A stretch of 64,000 bases of DNA from Rallus limicola (lineage: Eukaryota > Chordata > Aves > Gruiformes > Rallidae). Under the pieces are notes generated by a model, which worked only from the letters and a program-made list of their open reading frames with translations, was not told the origin of the DNA and searched no databases. This document shows, in pieces, positions 36,401-48,100 of the stretch (the first letter of the stretch is position 1; each line of letters opens with the position of its first letter). A program made the translations under genes and the position numbers. The stretch covers positions 310,001-374,000 of the forward strand of contig JAKCOZ010000059.1 in NCBI GenBank assembly GCA_022605955.1. The letters are read 5' to 3'.

Positions 36401-39374
36401 TTGGCCTTTTCTGCTGACACCTATTTCCAGGAGCAGTATGCCAAATGTATTGCTTTGATTCCATAGAGCCACAGTATTGATTACTCATTTTTTTACCCTG
36501 ATGTTGCTGTTGATTCTGTATAGCCTTAGAGAAGGTGAAGATGATAAATAATTCCAGAGAATGTATTCACTTGTCTTTAAAATACCCCCAAATGCTAAGT
36601 GTGTGTTTATCTGTTGCAGAACCATTGCTGTGGTGCCCAAGGTCCAGATGACTGGGACTTTAACATATACTTTAACTGCAGCAGTGAAAGCAAAAGTCGT
36701 GAGAAGTGTGGTGTTCCTTTTTCCTGTTGTATACCTGATCCTGCTGTAAGTTATTTCCTGGCTTTGTATTGCTCTGATGTGGTTGGAGAGTTATGAAAGG
36801 AAGCACTCCTGAATATGGTGTGATGACTAGGGCTTTAAAAGGTCTTCTACATGATCAGAATTACTCTTGAGCAGACAACCTCTTCTCAAATTTGTTCCAT
36901 CCTTTTTAGAATCCAAATGTGCCAACCTGTTATACAGCTGAAAACTTGTCACCAGGAATTCAAGCTGGTTTTTATGGCTTTAGTCTGTAAGCATTGGTGG
37001 CTGATTTCTTCTTTATCTTCTACATGATGTTTCTTTGAATGTTTGGCCTCTTATCTAGCTTTTAAGGACCTGAGAGTGCTAAACATATAAGGCTTGTAAG
37101 CATTAGTGGGAATAGTTACAGCTTGCTCAGTCCAGCAGTCCTCATCCAATGGCTATCTGCTCTGCTAGCTTACATTAAGGCTTTTGATTGTCTTGGAAAT
37201 TGGCCAAAGAAACACTTTGGTCTGATTCTTCAGTGATGATTTTCAATATTGAGTTGGAGTAATACTTCCAACTTCTGTTGGGATCTGCAACTGAAGTGTT
37301 TTTTCTTCAAGACTAGGTATACCTTGAAGCTGGTTTGTCTGTGTGATTTGGAACTATCAGCTGAGGAGGCTCAAGTAGCTTCCACCTGTTACTTGTTTTA
37401 ACTGGTTGGGATAACAAGTAGTATGCTGGCTAAAATGATGGGGTTGTAAGGCGTGTTTCTCCAACGCAGGTCTAAATAAGTCAGCCTGGTACCTTTATTA
37501 CTACATGAGTGTTGAGGTGTTAGGTGAAACAGCTAACGTGAAACTAATGTGGGAAATAGAGTTTTCTGTGTGCTGACAGTCCATGCTACACTTACTATAC
37601 TTCATGTTAAAAAGTGCTTGCTCTAGTTGACAGCCAAGCAATGGAAGAAGCTGGGATTTCTGGTGGAGAACAATTTCCTGCTAGTGGTATATGCCTCTGC
37701 TTTTTCACTACTGTATTCTGCTGTTTTGTTCATTTTTTAGTGCTCTCTAAAATGCATCTTAAAATGGTTGGCTGCAACAGTCCTGATTTGTGAATCTGAG
37801 ACAGAAAAGCTTCCTGTGAACAGGTGTAGAAATCAACTGACTTATACTAAACCTTGTTTTGCTTTGCAGCAAAAAGTTGTGAATACCCAGTGTGGCTATG
37901 ATGTCAGGAAGAAGGTAAGGTTCTGGAAATTTGCTGTCTATCATGTTTAGGCAAAACAGGTGCAGCAAAATTGCTGATAGGCCAGCTTAAAATTCTGGGA
38001 ACTAATCGACTGTGCTACATCATACTGAAAGTAGTGTGACAGCGATTGTCCTTGTTTTAAAGGAAACTTGTTCTGTGGGAGGGTGGAGAAAACAAGCAAT
38101 GAAATTGATAAAGTGAAAGGTGTATTTCAAAAACTGGTAGGACTAGCATTTCAAATGTCCATTTCAATTATTAATTCTAATAGTGTAACTCTGATGTCTG
38201 CTAATTCTAAGGTAGTCTAACAGGATTTGCAGAAGATACTAACATCAATGGCTGACATTCCCTGATTTAATCTGGGCATAGATGTATTTGTGGTGTCTGG
38301 TTAGAAGCATTATTGTGTAAGTGACTAACCATTAGTTAAGGTATATTGCATGATAAATCCATGCAGACAAGTAATACCCTTACTCTTCCTGTCTATGTCC
38401 AGAACAAGAGTCAGTGGGATGATCAAATTTTTGTCAAAGGATGTATTCTTGCTCTTGAAGCTTGGTTACCCCGGAACATCTACATTGTTGCCGGTGTCTT
38501 CATAGCTATCTCACTGCTCCAGGTTGGTTGCCTTTTTATGTTACTCTGACAGTGTTTCAAGTTAATCTTCAGCAGGTCTGTGTCTACAAAAATAGTTTCC
38601 TTGGTGTTTGCCCTAATATTTTGCTGGTTTTCGAAGAATGTTAAGGAAATCTGCTGAGCTATGAATTTGTACTCATAATGAAAGATTTCTCTTCAAACTT
38701 GAGTGAATGTTAAAATTTCAAATGTAAATGTCTCAGGATAATCTGGGACTTTTACTGTTTGTGACAAGAATTTCATTTTAGTGTAGGTAACTGAACCTTC
38801 TGTACGTCTTTAAAAAATTTGAACAGAAAATTGATGGGATTATCTGAAGTTGTGGAAGGAATGAAAATGTTTGATCTTTAGCAATAGGCAAGTGTGCCAT
38901 GTGTACCTGAGTCTTACAGTGCTCAAAGTGGGCTTCTTTCAGCTAGCTCCAGGGCATCTAGGACCTTTTTTATGGGTGCTTCTGAAGTGTTACATGAAAT
39001 CATCTTTTTCCATAAGTTATTTCCTGCAAGATTCTGCTGCCTTTATTTCTTAGTTGTAGCCACGCTTTGATGGATGATCCTGGCTATGAAATGATATCTG
39101 AACCTGCAAGTGCTTTATGAATGCGTGTCTTTATTCACCAGAGTAGCTGCAGCTATATCAGGACAGTGTAATAAGAACACTAAAGAAATAGGTCCTGAAA
39201 TAATCACCGATGGTAATAGGCTTTGATTTTAGAAACATCTTGAAGACTGGTACATTACAAGTGTTTCTTCTCACAAATGGCTTGTTTTTTTTGTCTTTTT
39301 AGATTTTTGGGATTTTCCTAGCCAGGACATTGATTTCTGATATTGAAGCTGTTAAGGCAGGTAATGCCTTCTGA
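21373..39374 (+). CDS. TSPAN14: Tetraspanin-14 (TspanC8 subgroup), complete coding region
   Basis: Eight coding exons (21373-21453, 28339-28389, 33305-33451, 34203-34373, 36620-36745, 37870-37914, 38403-38522, 39303-39374), all phase 0, give 270 residues, the length I remember for human TSPAN14. The order is TM1 (about 18-40), small loop, TM2 (61-83), TM3 (94-115), large extracellular loop (116-231) and TM4 (232-254), ending EAVKAGNAF. The loop has the CCG motif (153-155) and eight cysteines (153, 154, 170, 180, 186, 187, 200, 221), the TspanC8 hallmark. TspanC8 proteins bind the metalloprotease ADAM10 and control its exit from the ER, surface level and substrate choice, including Notch processing. 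NCS (169) and NKS (208) are possible N-glycosylation sites. An in-frame TAG at 21367-21369, two codons before the ATG, and an A at position -3 support the start. Confidence 0.97.
22990..23060 (-). mobile_element. Possible degraded CR1 3' fragment
   Basis: A short stretch around CATCTGGTCCAA resembles the antisense CR1 3' end (GTCATCTGGTCCAACCC type). The match is short and strongly decayed, so this call is tentative. Confidence 0.3.
27250..27580 (-). mobile_element. CR1 LINE fragment, antisense
   Basis: About 330 bases match CR1 read on the opposite strand. Recognisable blocks are CAGGGATGGTGACTC, TTCCTAATATCTAATATAA, AACCTCCCCTGG, AGAGACCAACACCCACCCC, AGACTAAACAACCCCAG and GACATGCTCCAGCACCTTA. 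The terminal repeats of the 3' end are not visible, so it is truncated at both ends. It lies in TSPAN14 intron 2. Confidence 0.88.
28339..28389 (+). CDS. TSPAN14: TSPAN14 exon 3
   Basis: The exon has 17 codons ([17 protein letters not shown]), completing TM1. The acceptor TTTTAG is at 28333-28338 and the donor GTAAGG at 28390. Confidence 0.95.
28390..33304 (+). other. TSPAN14: TSPAN14 intron 3 (4.9 kb)
   Basis: Intronic, AT-rich. Around 30400 a short stretch (AAACTAGAGGCTAGTCAGTC) resembles the reverse-transcriptase region of CR1, but it is too decayed to delimit. No exon-like signal was found. Confidence 0.5.
33305..33451 (+). CDS. TSPAN14: TSPAN14 exon 4
   Basis: The exon has 49 codons covering the small extracellular loop and TM2 ([10 protein letters not shown] to RENICLLKF). 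The acceptor TGTCAG ends at 33304 and the donor GTAAGT is at 33452. Confidence 0.96.
33452..34202 (+). other. TSPAN14: TSPAN14 intron 4
   Basis: A 751-base intron ending in a long T tract and ACAG. Nothing else was recognised in it. Confidence 0.6.
34203..34373 (+). CDS. TSPAN14: TSPAN14 exon 5
   Basis: The exon has 57 codons covering TM3 and the start of the large loop ([10 protein letters not shown] to NLIDSLQKI). A long poly-T tract and ACAG precede it; the donor GTAAGT is at 34374. The FQDWVRD and [16 protein letters not shown] blocks are typical of TSPAN14 and its close relatives. Confidence 0.96.
34374..36619 (+). other. TSPAN14: TSPAN14 intron 5
   Basis: Intronic sequence of 2.2 kb. 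No repeats or coding signals were recognised. Confidence 0.55.
36620..36745 (+). CDS. TSPAN14: TSPAN14 exon 6 (CCG motif)
   Basis: The exon has 42 codons starting [12 protein letters not shown] and ending CCIPDPA. It carries six of the eight loop cysteines. The acceptor TTGCAG ends at 36619 and the donor GTAAGT is at 36746. Confidence 0.96.
36746..37869 (+). other. TSPAN14: TSPAN14 intron 6
   Basis: Intronic sequence of 1.1 kb. A splice-site-like pair at 36910-36986 was considered and rejected as an exon. Nothing else was recognised. Confidence 0.55.
37870..37914 (+). CDS. TSPAN14: TSPAN14 exon 7
   Basis: A micro-exon of 15 codons ([15 protein letters not shown]) carrying the seventh loop cysteine. 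The acceptor TTTGCAG ends at 37869 and the donor GTAAGG is at 37915. Confidence 0.95.
37915..38402 (+). other. TSPAN14: TSPAN14 intron 7
   Basis: A 488-base intron. Nothing was recognised in it. Confidence 0.55.
38403..38522 (+). CDS. TSPAN14: TSPAN14 exon 8
   Basis: The exon has 40 codons covering the end of the large loop, the eighth cysteine and most of TM4 ([10 protein letters not shown] to FIAISLLQ). The acceptor GTCCAG ends at 38402; the donor GTTGGT at 38523 is weaker than the others. Confidence 0.95.
38523..39302 (+). other. TSPAN14: TSPAN14 intron 8
   Basis: A 780-base final intron ending in a T-rich tract and TAG. Nothing else was recognised. Confidence 0.55.
39303..39374 (+). CDS. 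TSPAN14: TSPAN14 exon 9 (stop codon)
   Basis: The exon has 24 codons including TGA at 39372-39374. It encodes the end of TM4 and the cytoplasmic tail ([20 protein letters not shown] then NAF). Confidence 0.96.
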   Translation: MFGIFLARTLISDIEAVKAGNAF

Positions 39375-42300
39375 ATATAAAAGCAGAAACATGTTGCAAA
39401 AAAGTATATTTTATGGTTCTTGGTTGCTCACCAAGGTGGAAGAAATGCCCAGACCATGAAATACTCCTGTTATTAAAAGCCTTATGTGGATTTTATCCTG
39501 CTCATGTTTTTTATTAGAAGCTGCTACAAAAATATCTCCAAATGCACACCTACTGCTTTCTAATGAGACTTCTTAGTGCACCAGCATTGATCTCTGAGGA
39601 AGAAATGGAATTTCCCAAGATGCTGGTGGAACAGGTTTTAGAGATTGTAGCAAGGAAACAGGAAACTGCTGTAAAATCTTTCCTTGAAGGATTACCCTGA
39701 AGATTGATGACAGTTGGGAGTGAAAACAGAACAATCTCAAAATGTAATCTTTTTCAGAAGGCGTCTTAACTTCTTCAGAATCCTAATCCTTTTAATCTCT
39801 ACAGTAGACTGATGCAATGATCTTTTGGCAAGACACACAGCAACTATAATCATCGTGGTATTGGAAAGTGGGAAAAAGTCACAAATGGTCCGGTTCTTTG
39901 GTTTCTTTGAACTGGGGGGGGAGTAGGGGTATTTCTCTTTGGCTGGGAATAATGTAGATGTTTGAAGAACAGTAGCTTGTGCCCAGCATCTGAGCTTGAG
40001 TAACCCAGGATGTTTTGAAAATACAAGCTTTTTTTTCAAGAGGGGAAAAAAATCTGACTATCTGTAGCATTATATATTAGAGATACCATTTCAGGCAAGG
40101 AGATATGAACCCTGTTGCTGTTTCCTGTCTGGAAAAAATGCAAATATTGTTTATTTATAGAAGAAAAAACTTTTAAAAAATGCTTAACTCTTTATGGGTC
40201 ACTAACATCTTTTGAAAATTCTGGTCTGCAGAAGTCTCAAAATGTGGCCTGTTCCAGTAGGTAGCAAGAATGCTGCGCTAGTTAGCTGTTGATGGTTATT
40301 GACTTTCCTCTAGTTTCTCCTGCAACTGGTCTGTTGTTCTTAGTCCTAACCGCTAATATCAGGACTGAAAAACACTTAAATTGTGTTGATCCTTACTGAG
40401 ATCTGATTTTTTTAGGAAAATATGCAGTTAATGAAATACTGTTGTAGAATTTTTTCTATTTTCTGTGAAGCTATTGAATCATCAGTTTGCTTGTATTCTG
40501 ATACATGGTTCAAATGCCAGTCACAGTATGGTAAAACAGAGTTTCTTCACAGTGACTCTGTGCATCCAACTGAACTACTCCTGTTGAAGCCAAATGTTTT
40601 CATCAGAAAACAACTAAGCCCTTTTCTTCCTGTCCTTCCTTTTTGGACGCTCAGTAGATGGATCTGTAGTTCCAGTCTTCTTTAAAAGTCTTTGGTGTAT
40701 AGTGTATTTAGCTTTAAGATAAAGTATGTAACTGAAAAGTTCTTGAAAGTAGCTGTCAGTTTTACTGTGGGACGTAACTAACACTGTTTACTGCTTCCAG
40801 TGACACCAGTTTTTTCAGGGAGAGCAGGTTTATTTACAGTGCCTAACATAGGGTAAATTTTAGAAAGTATATATTTTTATAATAATATTTTACTACATGT
40901 AGTCCACCTGAAGGACTTCATACTTGTATTTCCAAAGTGTATATCCCTTTCTTAGTAAGCCAAACTCGTAAATATCTCTAATGTCCTTTTTTCTATTACA
41001 CATGTATTAATGAACATTTCGTTGGCAAAAACTGATCAACAGTAAGAATCTGTCTGCAATGATTGTCTAGACATCCTTCTAGCTTTTAATCTGGAGCACT
41101 TCACAGATGGTGCTGTATTTTTCATGCGTACTTCAATTCAGCTTTATAGTTCTTTTTCTGTCCAGTGATTGAGACACAACAGGAAAAGGAAGCTTGTCTA
41201 AGGATGGCTGATTTCCTTACAGTAGCAGAGACCAGTCTGCTGGTCAGAGACTCATCTGAAAAACCGGAAAGTAAAATCGCTAGAAGTGCACTGAAATGGC
41301 TATAAACAAGAAACAATAGCAGTAGATCACTGAGGGGAGAGCAAGAGGTATTTCTTCTGTAGAGCCTTGAATGTGAGATCTGTATTTGTTGAATCTAGTC
41401 CATTAGGAACAACCTAAAATATGCTGCTGTTGCTGCTACTTGGCAAGCAGCAAAGCAGTGTACAGCAACCTTTGCTTTAGTCTCTGGTGCTTAAAACTTT
41501 ACCACACCTCATCAACCAACTTATTCTATGAAGGTTGTGTGTAATAATCTCATGTATGTAAAATTGGAGAAGGATACTTTCTATTTGTAAAGATTGATTT
41601 ATAAAATGTAACATTGAGAAGTGCATCTAGGAAGTATTTGTCCTTTGCCACTTTTTGATACAGAATGCTTCTAATATTGGGAAGTGATTTCAGTGGTTTG
41701 TGAAAAGCATCATGGTGTCCAAGATGTGTGTTCATGCACTGAAATTAGCTGCCAAAAAGAGCCATTGTCATGTATTTGGGCTCTGGTGTCTACAAATCTT
41801 GCCTGAAGTTGCCTGAAGACAAATGAGTACTTGGTTTCTTCTTGAAGTGCTCTTTGCATGCAAACCAGAACTTAATTGATGTGTTGTGTTTCCACAGCTT
41901 GTTCTTACTGGCTTTGGCCACGGTAAAACCAGCTTTGTATCAATGCTCCAGTTACTTGGAACTGAATTCAAGAAAGCAAGTTCAGCCTGTTTGAAGATCT
42001 TTATGTTCATGGAGTAATTTGTTTTCACTGTGGATAAACTTCTCTGTGCCTGTTTACTATCACTCAAAACCTTGGGGCTCTAGGCTGACTTACTCCTACA
42101 GATTTTGAAATGTACCTCACTAGGCACACGTGGCTAGTGTAATTTCAGACCTGGAATCGGAGTATTTTCTTACCACTTTCTACTTAATTATATTTAACAC
42201 CTTCTGTGTGGACCTGCCGTGATTCCATGGCTAAAGATTTAGGTTATGTTTGAAAAGAAGTCTTGTCAGCAAAAGCAATTGGGTGTCAGCCTGCTTCTTA

Positions 42301-42980
42301 AACCTTGAAGGAGAAGAGAGGTTTGATAAATTGTTTATGTTGAGATTTTGGTGGTTGCATCTGGAACAACTCCACAAACACTACAATGGAAACAAGGTTT
42401 TTAATGAAGATGTCAAACATGAGATCAGACTTGAATGACTAGACTAAGAAGGCAAATTTTGTTGTGATCACTTTTATTTCTCAGAAATGAGCATGATTTC
42501 TGTGAAGCTATTTATTTCTCAGTACATTTGACAGTGCAACTGCCCTCTTGTTTCTATTAATATAACTGCATTTGGATGCTATTTTCATGTATGTGAAAAA
42601 GCAGAAATATACAAGCACTGATTAAAGAGCAGTGACCAAAGGAGCTTCAGTTGCCTCCTGAAAACCTGAGTGTTTCTGTCCAAGGGGTCTTTAGTTTTGG
42701 TGACTTTCATACAGTGTCATGTGGACAGACTTGTAACTCCAGTTCACTTGGATTGATGTGACAATTGACTTTAATGTATAATTGTCTTGGTTTTTTCTCT
42801 CTGTTCCACCCTTGCCTCTTCCTTCCCCCTCCTGCTTATGGGTTATTATGCAGCTTAAACATTATTTCTCCATTTCAAGGGGAGGTTTCCTATCTTTTGA
42901 GATGGCTTTTCTGAGTGACTTTCAGTATTTTTTTTTTAAAGCCTTATATTTGATTAAATAAAAGTTCATGTTTTGTATTC
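39375..42980 (+). other. TSPAN14: TSPAN14 3' untranslated region
   Basis: About 3.6 kb without coding signal between the stop codon and the first canonical AATAAA. ATTAAA variants near 39472 and 42622 could give shorter ends. The 3' boundary is inferred. Confidence 0.6.
42957..42962 (+). terminator. TSPAN14: TSPAN14 polyadenylation signal AATAAA (likely main)
   Basis: Canonical AATAAA followed within about 30 bases by a GT/T-rich stretch, the expected downstream element. It is the first AATAAA after the stop codon. Confidence 0.6.
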
Positions 42981-44121
42981 CTGGAGTTTGGTTTCTAAGG
43001 TTTGTTACTTCTGCTCATTAATGGCTACTTTGTGGCTGGCTACAGAAATGGTAAAGGTATACTGGTGTTCACCTCTATATCTTCCTGAAACTAATTCTTG
43101 GGTTTTTGCTTTCAGGCTGGGCTACAGAGTAATATGTAACAACTGGTGTGTTCTCTTGGTTGGTAGTGGAAAGCCATGAACAAGTGAAGAACTGCAGAAC
43201 CATGTAGAGAAACATGTAACTGCTGTTTGTTCTTTAAATGCCATTATGCACAGTTATTACTCTTGTGATTTGCAGTCTTTGGTTTGTCATGTCTGAGCAA
43301 TGTTCCTGGAATTACTTTTAAAAGTTCTCATAAGCTAAGGGCAGTAACTTCAGGCTTGGTGGTGAGGCTTGCAGAAATAGTTTATCTACTGCTTTGACTA
43401 TTTAATGTTTTTAATTCACTAAAACCTGATGTGAGTTTTAATAAGATGAGAGAAACGCTTAACCAATAGATAATGACTAGCCTAGAATAATGCAATATCT
43501 GGAATCAGATACTCTAAAATGTTAAGGCTGGATCACTTCAGGTAAGAATGACTTAACTTGAATGTGCCTATTGCAATTTTAGCATGAAGCTATTTTGCAT
43601 TTTTACATTGTAAATGAGTAGGATGCCCATATCTTTGATTTTTAAAATTTTTTTTCCTGTTATGTGGTCAAAACCTGCTTGTATATTAAAGTGGTCTGAG
43701 GTGGTTTTATGAAAGGCCCTTTCTCAAGAGTATTCCTGAAAATGATATTTGGCAGTGAATGTAGTGGGCTAACAGTGTTAAGAGTTTTGTAAGCAGGAAA
43801 GCTTTTTCAGGAACAGAGTTGTAATATTTGTTCACAGACATAAGCCAGTTATACTTAGTTTGAGAACAGAAGGCCTTGTTGACTTTAAAATATTCCCTGC
43901 TTTATAACAATGTTCTAAAGGTCAGTACTTCTGCTTTTCTCTAACTTTTACGGTTAAGTAATAAGGCAGTTGTTCCTGCCTCTTCAGTGTTTTGAATTTG
44001 ATCTCCTAGGTCTTGGCAGTTGTGACTCTACAGCACACATTCAGGTGCTTCAGAAAGTTCCCATAAGAAAAAGTTGTGCAATAGATTGTGTTCTTAACTT
44101 TATATCAAGGAGACATTTTTA
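42981..44121 (+). other. Region downstream of first TSPAN14 poly(A) signal
   Basis: No coding or repeat signal was seen. It would be transcribed only if the second AATAAA at 44122 is used. Confidence 0.4.
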
Positions 44122-44127
44122 AATAAA
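44122..44127 (+). terminator. TSPAN14: Possible distal TSPAN14 polyadenylation signal
   Basis: AATAAA on the plus strand about 1.2 kb past the first one. It sits 25 bases before the minus-strand signal assigned to the RAP1GDS1-like gene. Confidence 0.4.
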
Positions 44128-44134
44128 GCTTCTC

Positions 44135-45029
44135 TAGAAATGTTCAGACACATTTATTTTACTGCAACTTTTCATAACCTAAAGTTAAGCCTAGGTTCTC
44201 TTACTGAAGATAATTTAGTGATCGGCCAGCTGGCTCCAAGTATTCACACATGCCCACTTGAAATTTTTAACTAGCTTTAACTTGTATCTTCTCCAAGCAC
44301 TGCTGCATGGACACTGCAGCTTCTTGTAACCTTTGCTTCTACTGAGTCTTGTTCCAGGTTATAGTAGATACAAATCTGAAATTGGGTCAAGATAGTGATC
44401 TCAGACACTTAGGAATATAGCTTGTGAGATCAACAGGTAAGAACTGAGACATGACCTTTAAAAGAGGAAATTGAAGGGGCAGTTGTTTTAAAGGTGTGGT
44501 TTTGTGGTGGCTTTTACCTGTTCAGATAACAGCTGGGCTCACAGGTTCTCACAATAAGCAGAGGTTGACTTGGTGCCCATTAGCCCTTTGCATTTTCAGC
44601 TACAGCTCACATCTAATCTGAAAACCCACTGTTTCTGTTAGCTTAAGTTTTTTGGTAATGAATTTGAATCCTATAGTGATACCTGGATTTGATAAAACCA
44701 AATAGCTTAAATATATTACAGAAGTGGTGGCTGCATAATACTTCTCATGAGACACCTTCAAAGTCCCCTTGCTTGACAGGCCTTATTCCTACAGCTGTGT
44801 GTTAGTAGCTCAGTGAAGAGCAGCAGCAGTGTGAGTTTCTGTAGGCCAAATAGATGAGGAACTGAGTATTAATTTCTGTATGTACAGCTTTAAAAGCAGG
44901 AGCTGTACCTGGACTTTAGGAGTGGTGGTTATGTGTGGCAGCATGGCAAATGCCAGGTAGGGTTGGCAGAGCTGGCATTTTACTTCAGTTTCTTCAGCAG
45001 CAGCTCAGGGTTGCTGTGGAGAAGGGAGG
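44135..45029 (-). other. RAP1GDS1-like 3' untranslated region
   Basis: Noncoding sequence between the stop codon at 45030 and the likely poly(A) site. Nothing else was recognised. The end point is estimated from the AATAAA. Confidence 0.5.
44153..44158 (-). terminator. RAP1GDS1-like polyadenylation signal AATAAA
   Basis: TTTATT on the plus strand, which is AATAAA on the minus strand. It is the first such signal after the RAP1GDS1-like stop codon, giving a 3'UTR of about 0.9 kb. Confidence 0.55.
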
Positions 45030-45163
45030 CTACTGGGGTGTCTCTCCTCTCAAAACCTGTAGTGTTGTGACTGCTTCCTGGACCACACTGGCATTGCTGT
45101 GACTGCAGAGTTGTTCAAGGGTTTCTTTAATCTTGTCCTCTTCTATTTCTTGTCTCAGATCAC
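45030..45163 (-). CDS. RAP1GDS1-like last coding exon
   Basis: The acceptor CCTTTCAG precedes 45163. Two bases complete a Gly codon, then 43 residues (DLRQEIEEDKIKETLEQLCS and on to GETPQ) and TAG at 45030-45032. It aligns with the last RAP1GDS1 exon (HKEVQDLAFLDVV region) but is strongly diverged. Confidence 0.85.
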
Positions 45164-48100
45164 CTGAAAGGGAGATGAAATGCTAACTTTTAGTGATGTG
45201 CAGCATAGTGGCTCCAAAAAGTTGTAAGAAAGTTTGGAGTAATTGGTGTTTAAAAGGAGGTGCTTTAACTTGAATAAATCTCTTTCAATGGCTTAAAGAG
45301 TATCTATTGAAAGTATTGAACAAGTGAAGATTTTTTCTCCTGTTTGACTTCCAAGAACTGAATGAACATAAGAAAAGTACTTTGAGAATGGAATACAGCA
45401 GAAGTTCCAGCATTTTTTGCCTGAATGTTTTTTGTTAGCCTTTCTTATTAGTATGACTCAGCTATTTGTGTTATTCTGTGAAGTGCTAAGTATATAGACC
45501 TCTGGAAAAAAGTCTTTTAGAGATCACATCTGCTGTGTCAAAACTCTGTAGTGTGACTGAAGGATGTGAATGCTTATCCTTATTATGGTATCTGTGTGGC
45601 TACAGGGGGGGGGAAGTAGAGTATACTGCAAAATCCAGTTTGTCTGCCAATATAGGCTGTCTCCAGGTTTTGAAAGGCAGCTCCTCTTGTGCCTGACACA
45701 CAATCATTATTTTCAATTTACATGACTTATGTATTAAGATGTGAAAAACTTGCATGAGATCTTTGGGCCCTTGTTTTCAAGGTGGTTGTTTTCAGTTAAG
45801 CCACACATCCAGGATGAGTATGATCTTGCTTGATCCTTCCTTACTATGGAGTGAGAGAAACTGAAACCATACCCTTCATATGTTTTACTAAAAGCTGCCT
45901 TGCAAATGCAGCATTACTAAAACTGCTGGATTTTTCTTCAGTTTCTAGTTTGCTTAGAGCATAGGCTGAAGAAATGTATGCCTGCCTGTGGAAGTTGATA
46001 CAGACTCCTTATTTCTTTGAATGCAAAAATGCCATGGTACATACAGGACCTGGGACTGCCAGACACTTATGCATGTTGAATTTGGACAAAGATGCCTTTA
46101 TTCCAAGGCTAATTCTTCTATTTCAGGACTCGATTATGCCACTGTCTCACTGGAATAAAGCCTTTTCTTTTTATTCAACTGATGGTTTAATCAACTTCTC
46201 ATAAAGAAGCTACTTGACTGGAATTTTTGGTAATGAATAAAGAATGAACCTCTTTAATATCCTTTTCTACTCACTGGCTGCAACATTGCAAGCAGCACAT
46301 TTCAGTAAGAGAAAACACTTGTTTTCATTGCAAATACACATCCTTTCATCACAGCCAGCTAAAACGAAGTTACCTGAATTAAGAAGACTGCATAAAAGAC
46401 CCATTGAATTATATTTCACCTCAGGACTTGTATTATCATCTTGTAGAAGCCTGTGTAAGCTTTGAACTAGCTGTGATTCCTTAAAAGATTCTTCAAGGGT
46501 TTCTGAAAAATAAGTAAACAAATACCAGAGCTGTTACCTGAAAAGAGGGTAGAAAATGAGCATGCTTGCTTTTTAAGAATAAAATTCCTGACTGGCTTAA
46601 TTTCATGTTGGCTCTACAGGGATGTCTTTGGCATCTGTACTATGTACTGAAGAATTTCTATTTTGTCTTCTGTATAGTGTTTCTTGACTGGCCTCATTCT
46701 GGAACACACAGCCTGTAGATTGTATAATATAACCTCTTAATAGGTTAAAAATTGCAATGATCAGTGCTAGAAGTGTTAATTTATGTTGGTTACCCAATTG
46801 AATTTAAGAGCCTTAATGGTGGACCAAGTAGTAAAATGGGCTCTTTATCATCTTGCTTGTTGGTATAGGAAACACTGAATTTCAAGTCAACTTCTTTTTT
46901 CAAGTTGACTACTTATTTTCAGTTTATCTTGAGGTATATAAATTTGTGGTGACTTTATTACAATAAACCTGAGACACATTTTAAAAGGTGATCATACAAG
47001 AAAAATCTGGGGAAAAAATCCCAACCCACTTTGCTCAGTCTTTCTGAAAGTGAACATGGTAAAAGTAGTTAAACACTTAAATTTTCTCACTTATTTCATT
47101 TGCAGCTTTGACAAGCTGCTTCTGCTTTCTCTACTGCATTCAAATATCTGTCTTCTGAAGATTATTCTCCTCCATGTATAGTCTTCATTGATCATTTAGG
47201 TCCATAATTTGTCCTTAACTTTGTCTTCATTTAGTCTCTTAACTTTCTCTAGTTTTCATTCCCTCTATTTTCCTTCTCGTTTCTTCTGTAGGTTTCTAGC
47301 ATCACATTGTGCTACTCAACAATGCCTGTCTACACATCCTGATCAATTGACCCTACCCAAAACAAATCTTGCCTATAGACAATTGCTTTTGTGATCTGAA
47401 AGGCTGAGCTCCTTTGTTTCATGCTGAGGAGGAAATCTAGACAAGAAACATGCATTTTCTTACAAGTTCTGTAGAATTAACAGCATGACAGTGTCTCGAT
47501 AATTGAAGATCTTGCACAGAAATACTTTGAGGAGAAAAATACCTAAATTGATTGCAGATGCTATTGCCAAAGCATTCAGAGCCTCATTCTGCATGGCATC
47601 ATGGTCACTTCTTGTCATGGAAACCAGGTGCTTCACTCCCTGTGCCTCCTGAATGGCTTTGACCACTTCCTGTTACAGCAAAGGTAAAGTATCACAGGTG
47701 GGTATCTGACTTAAAGTAGAATGGAGAGAGAAATGAGATTTGTACTCACCTGCCTCTGAATAGATGGGAAATTATTTGTCTGCTGCAATGCAAGCATGGT
47801 ATTTGTAGACTAGAAAGAACACTTCCTTTGGTGCTGATCACACATGCCTGGTTAGGATCGATCTAATTTACCCAGAGCATCAATACTTAAACATCTACAT
47901 AACTGTATGATAGAATCAAGACAAACTTTCTCTTTGTTCGACCTTACTCCATTTTTTCATGTCAAGCCTTCACACTAGCAAAGATTAGTTTATTATTGAA
48001 GCCTGTGCAGACAATATCCAGTGTTTCTTAGCACTACCTGAAAGTAAAGCATGACTTGGATGCTTGCATACAACAACACAATTTATAAGAATAAGCCTGT

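Noticed and set aside
36910..36986. Possible extra TSPAN14 exon with a TAG acceptor and GTAAGC donor
   Set aside because: It is 77 bases long and would shift the frame of the following exon. The 270-residue product without it matches the expected TSPAN14 length and sequence.
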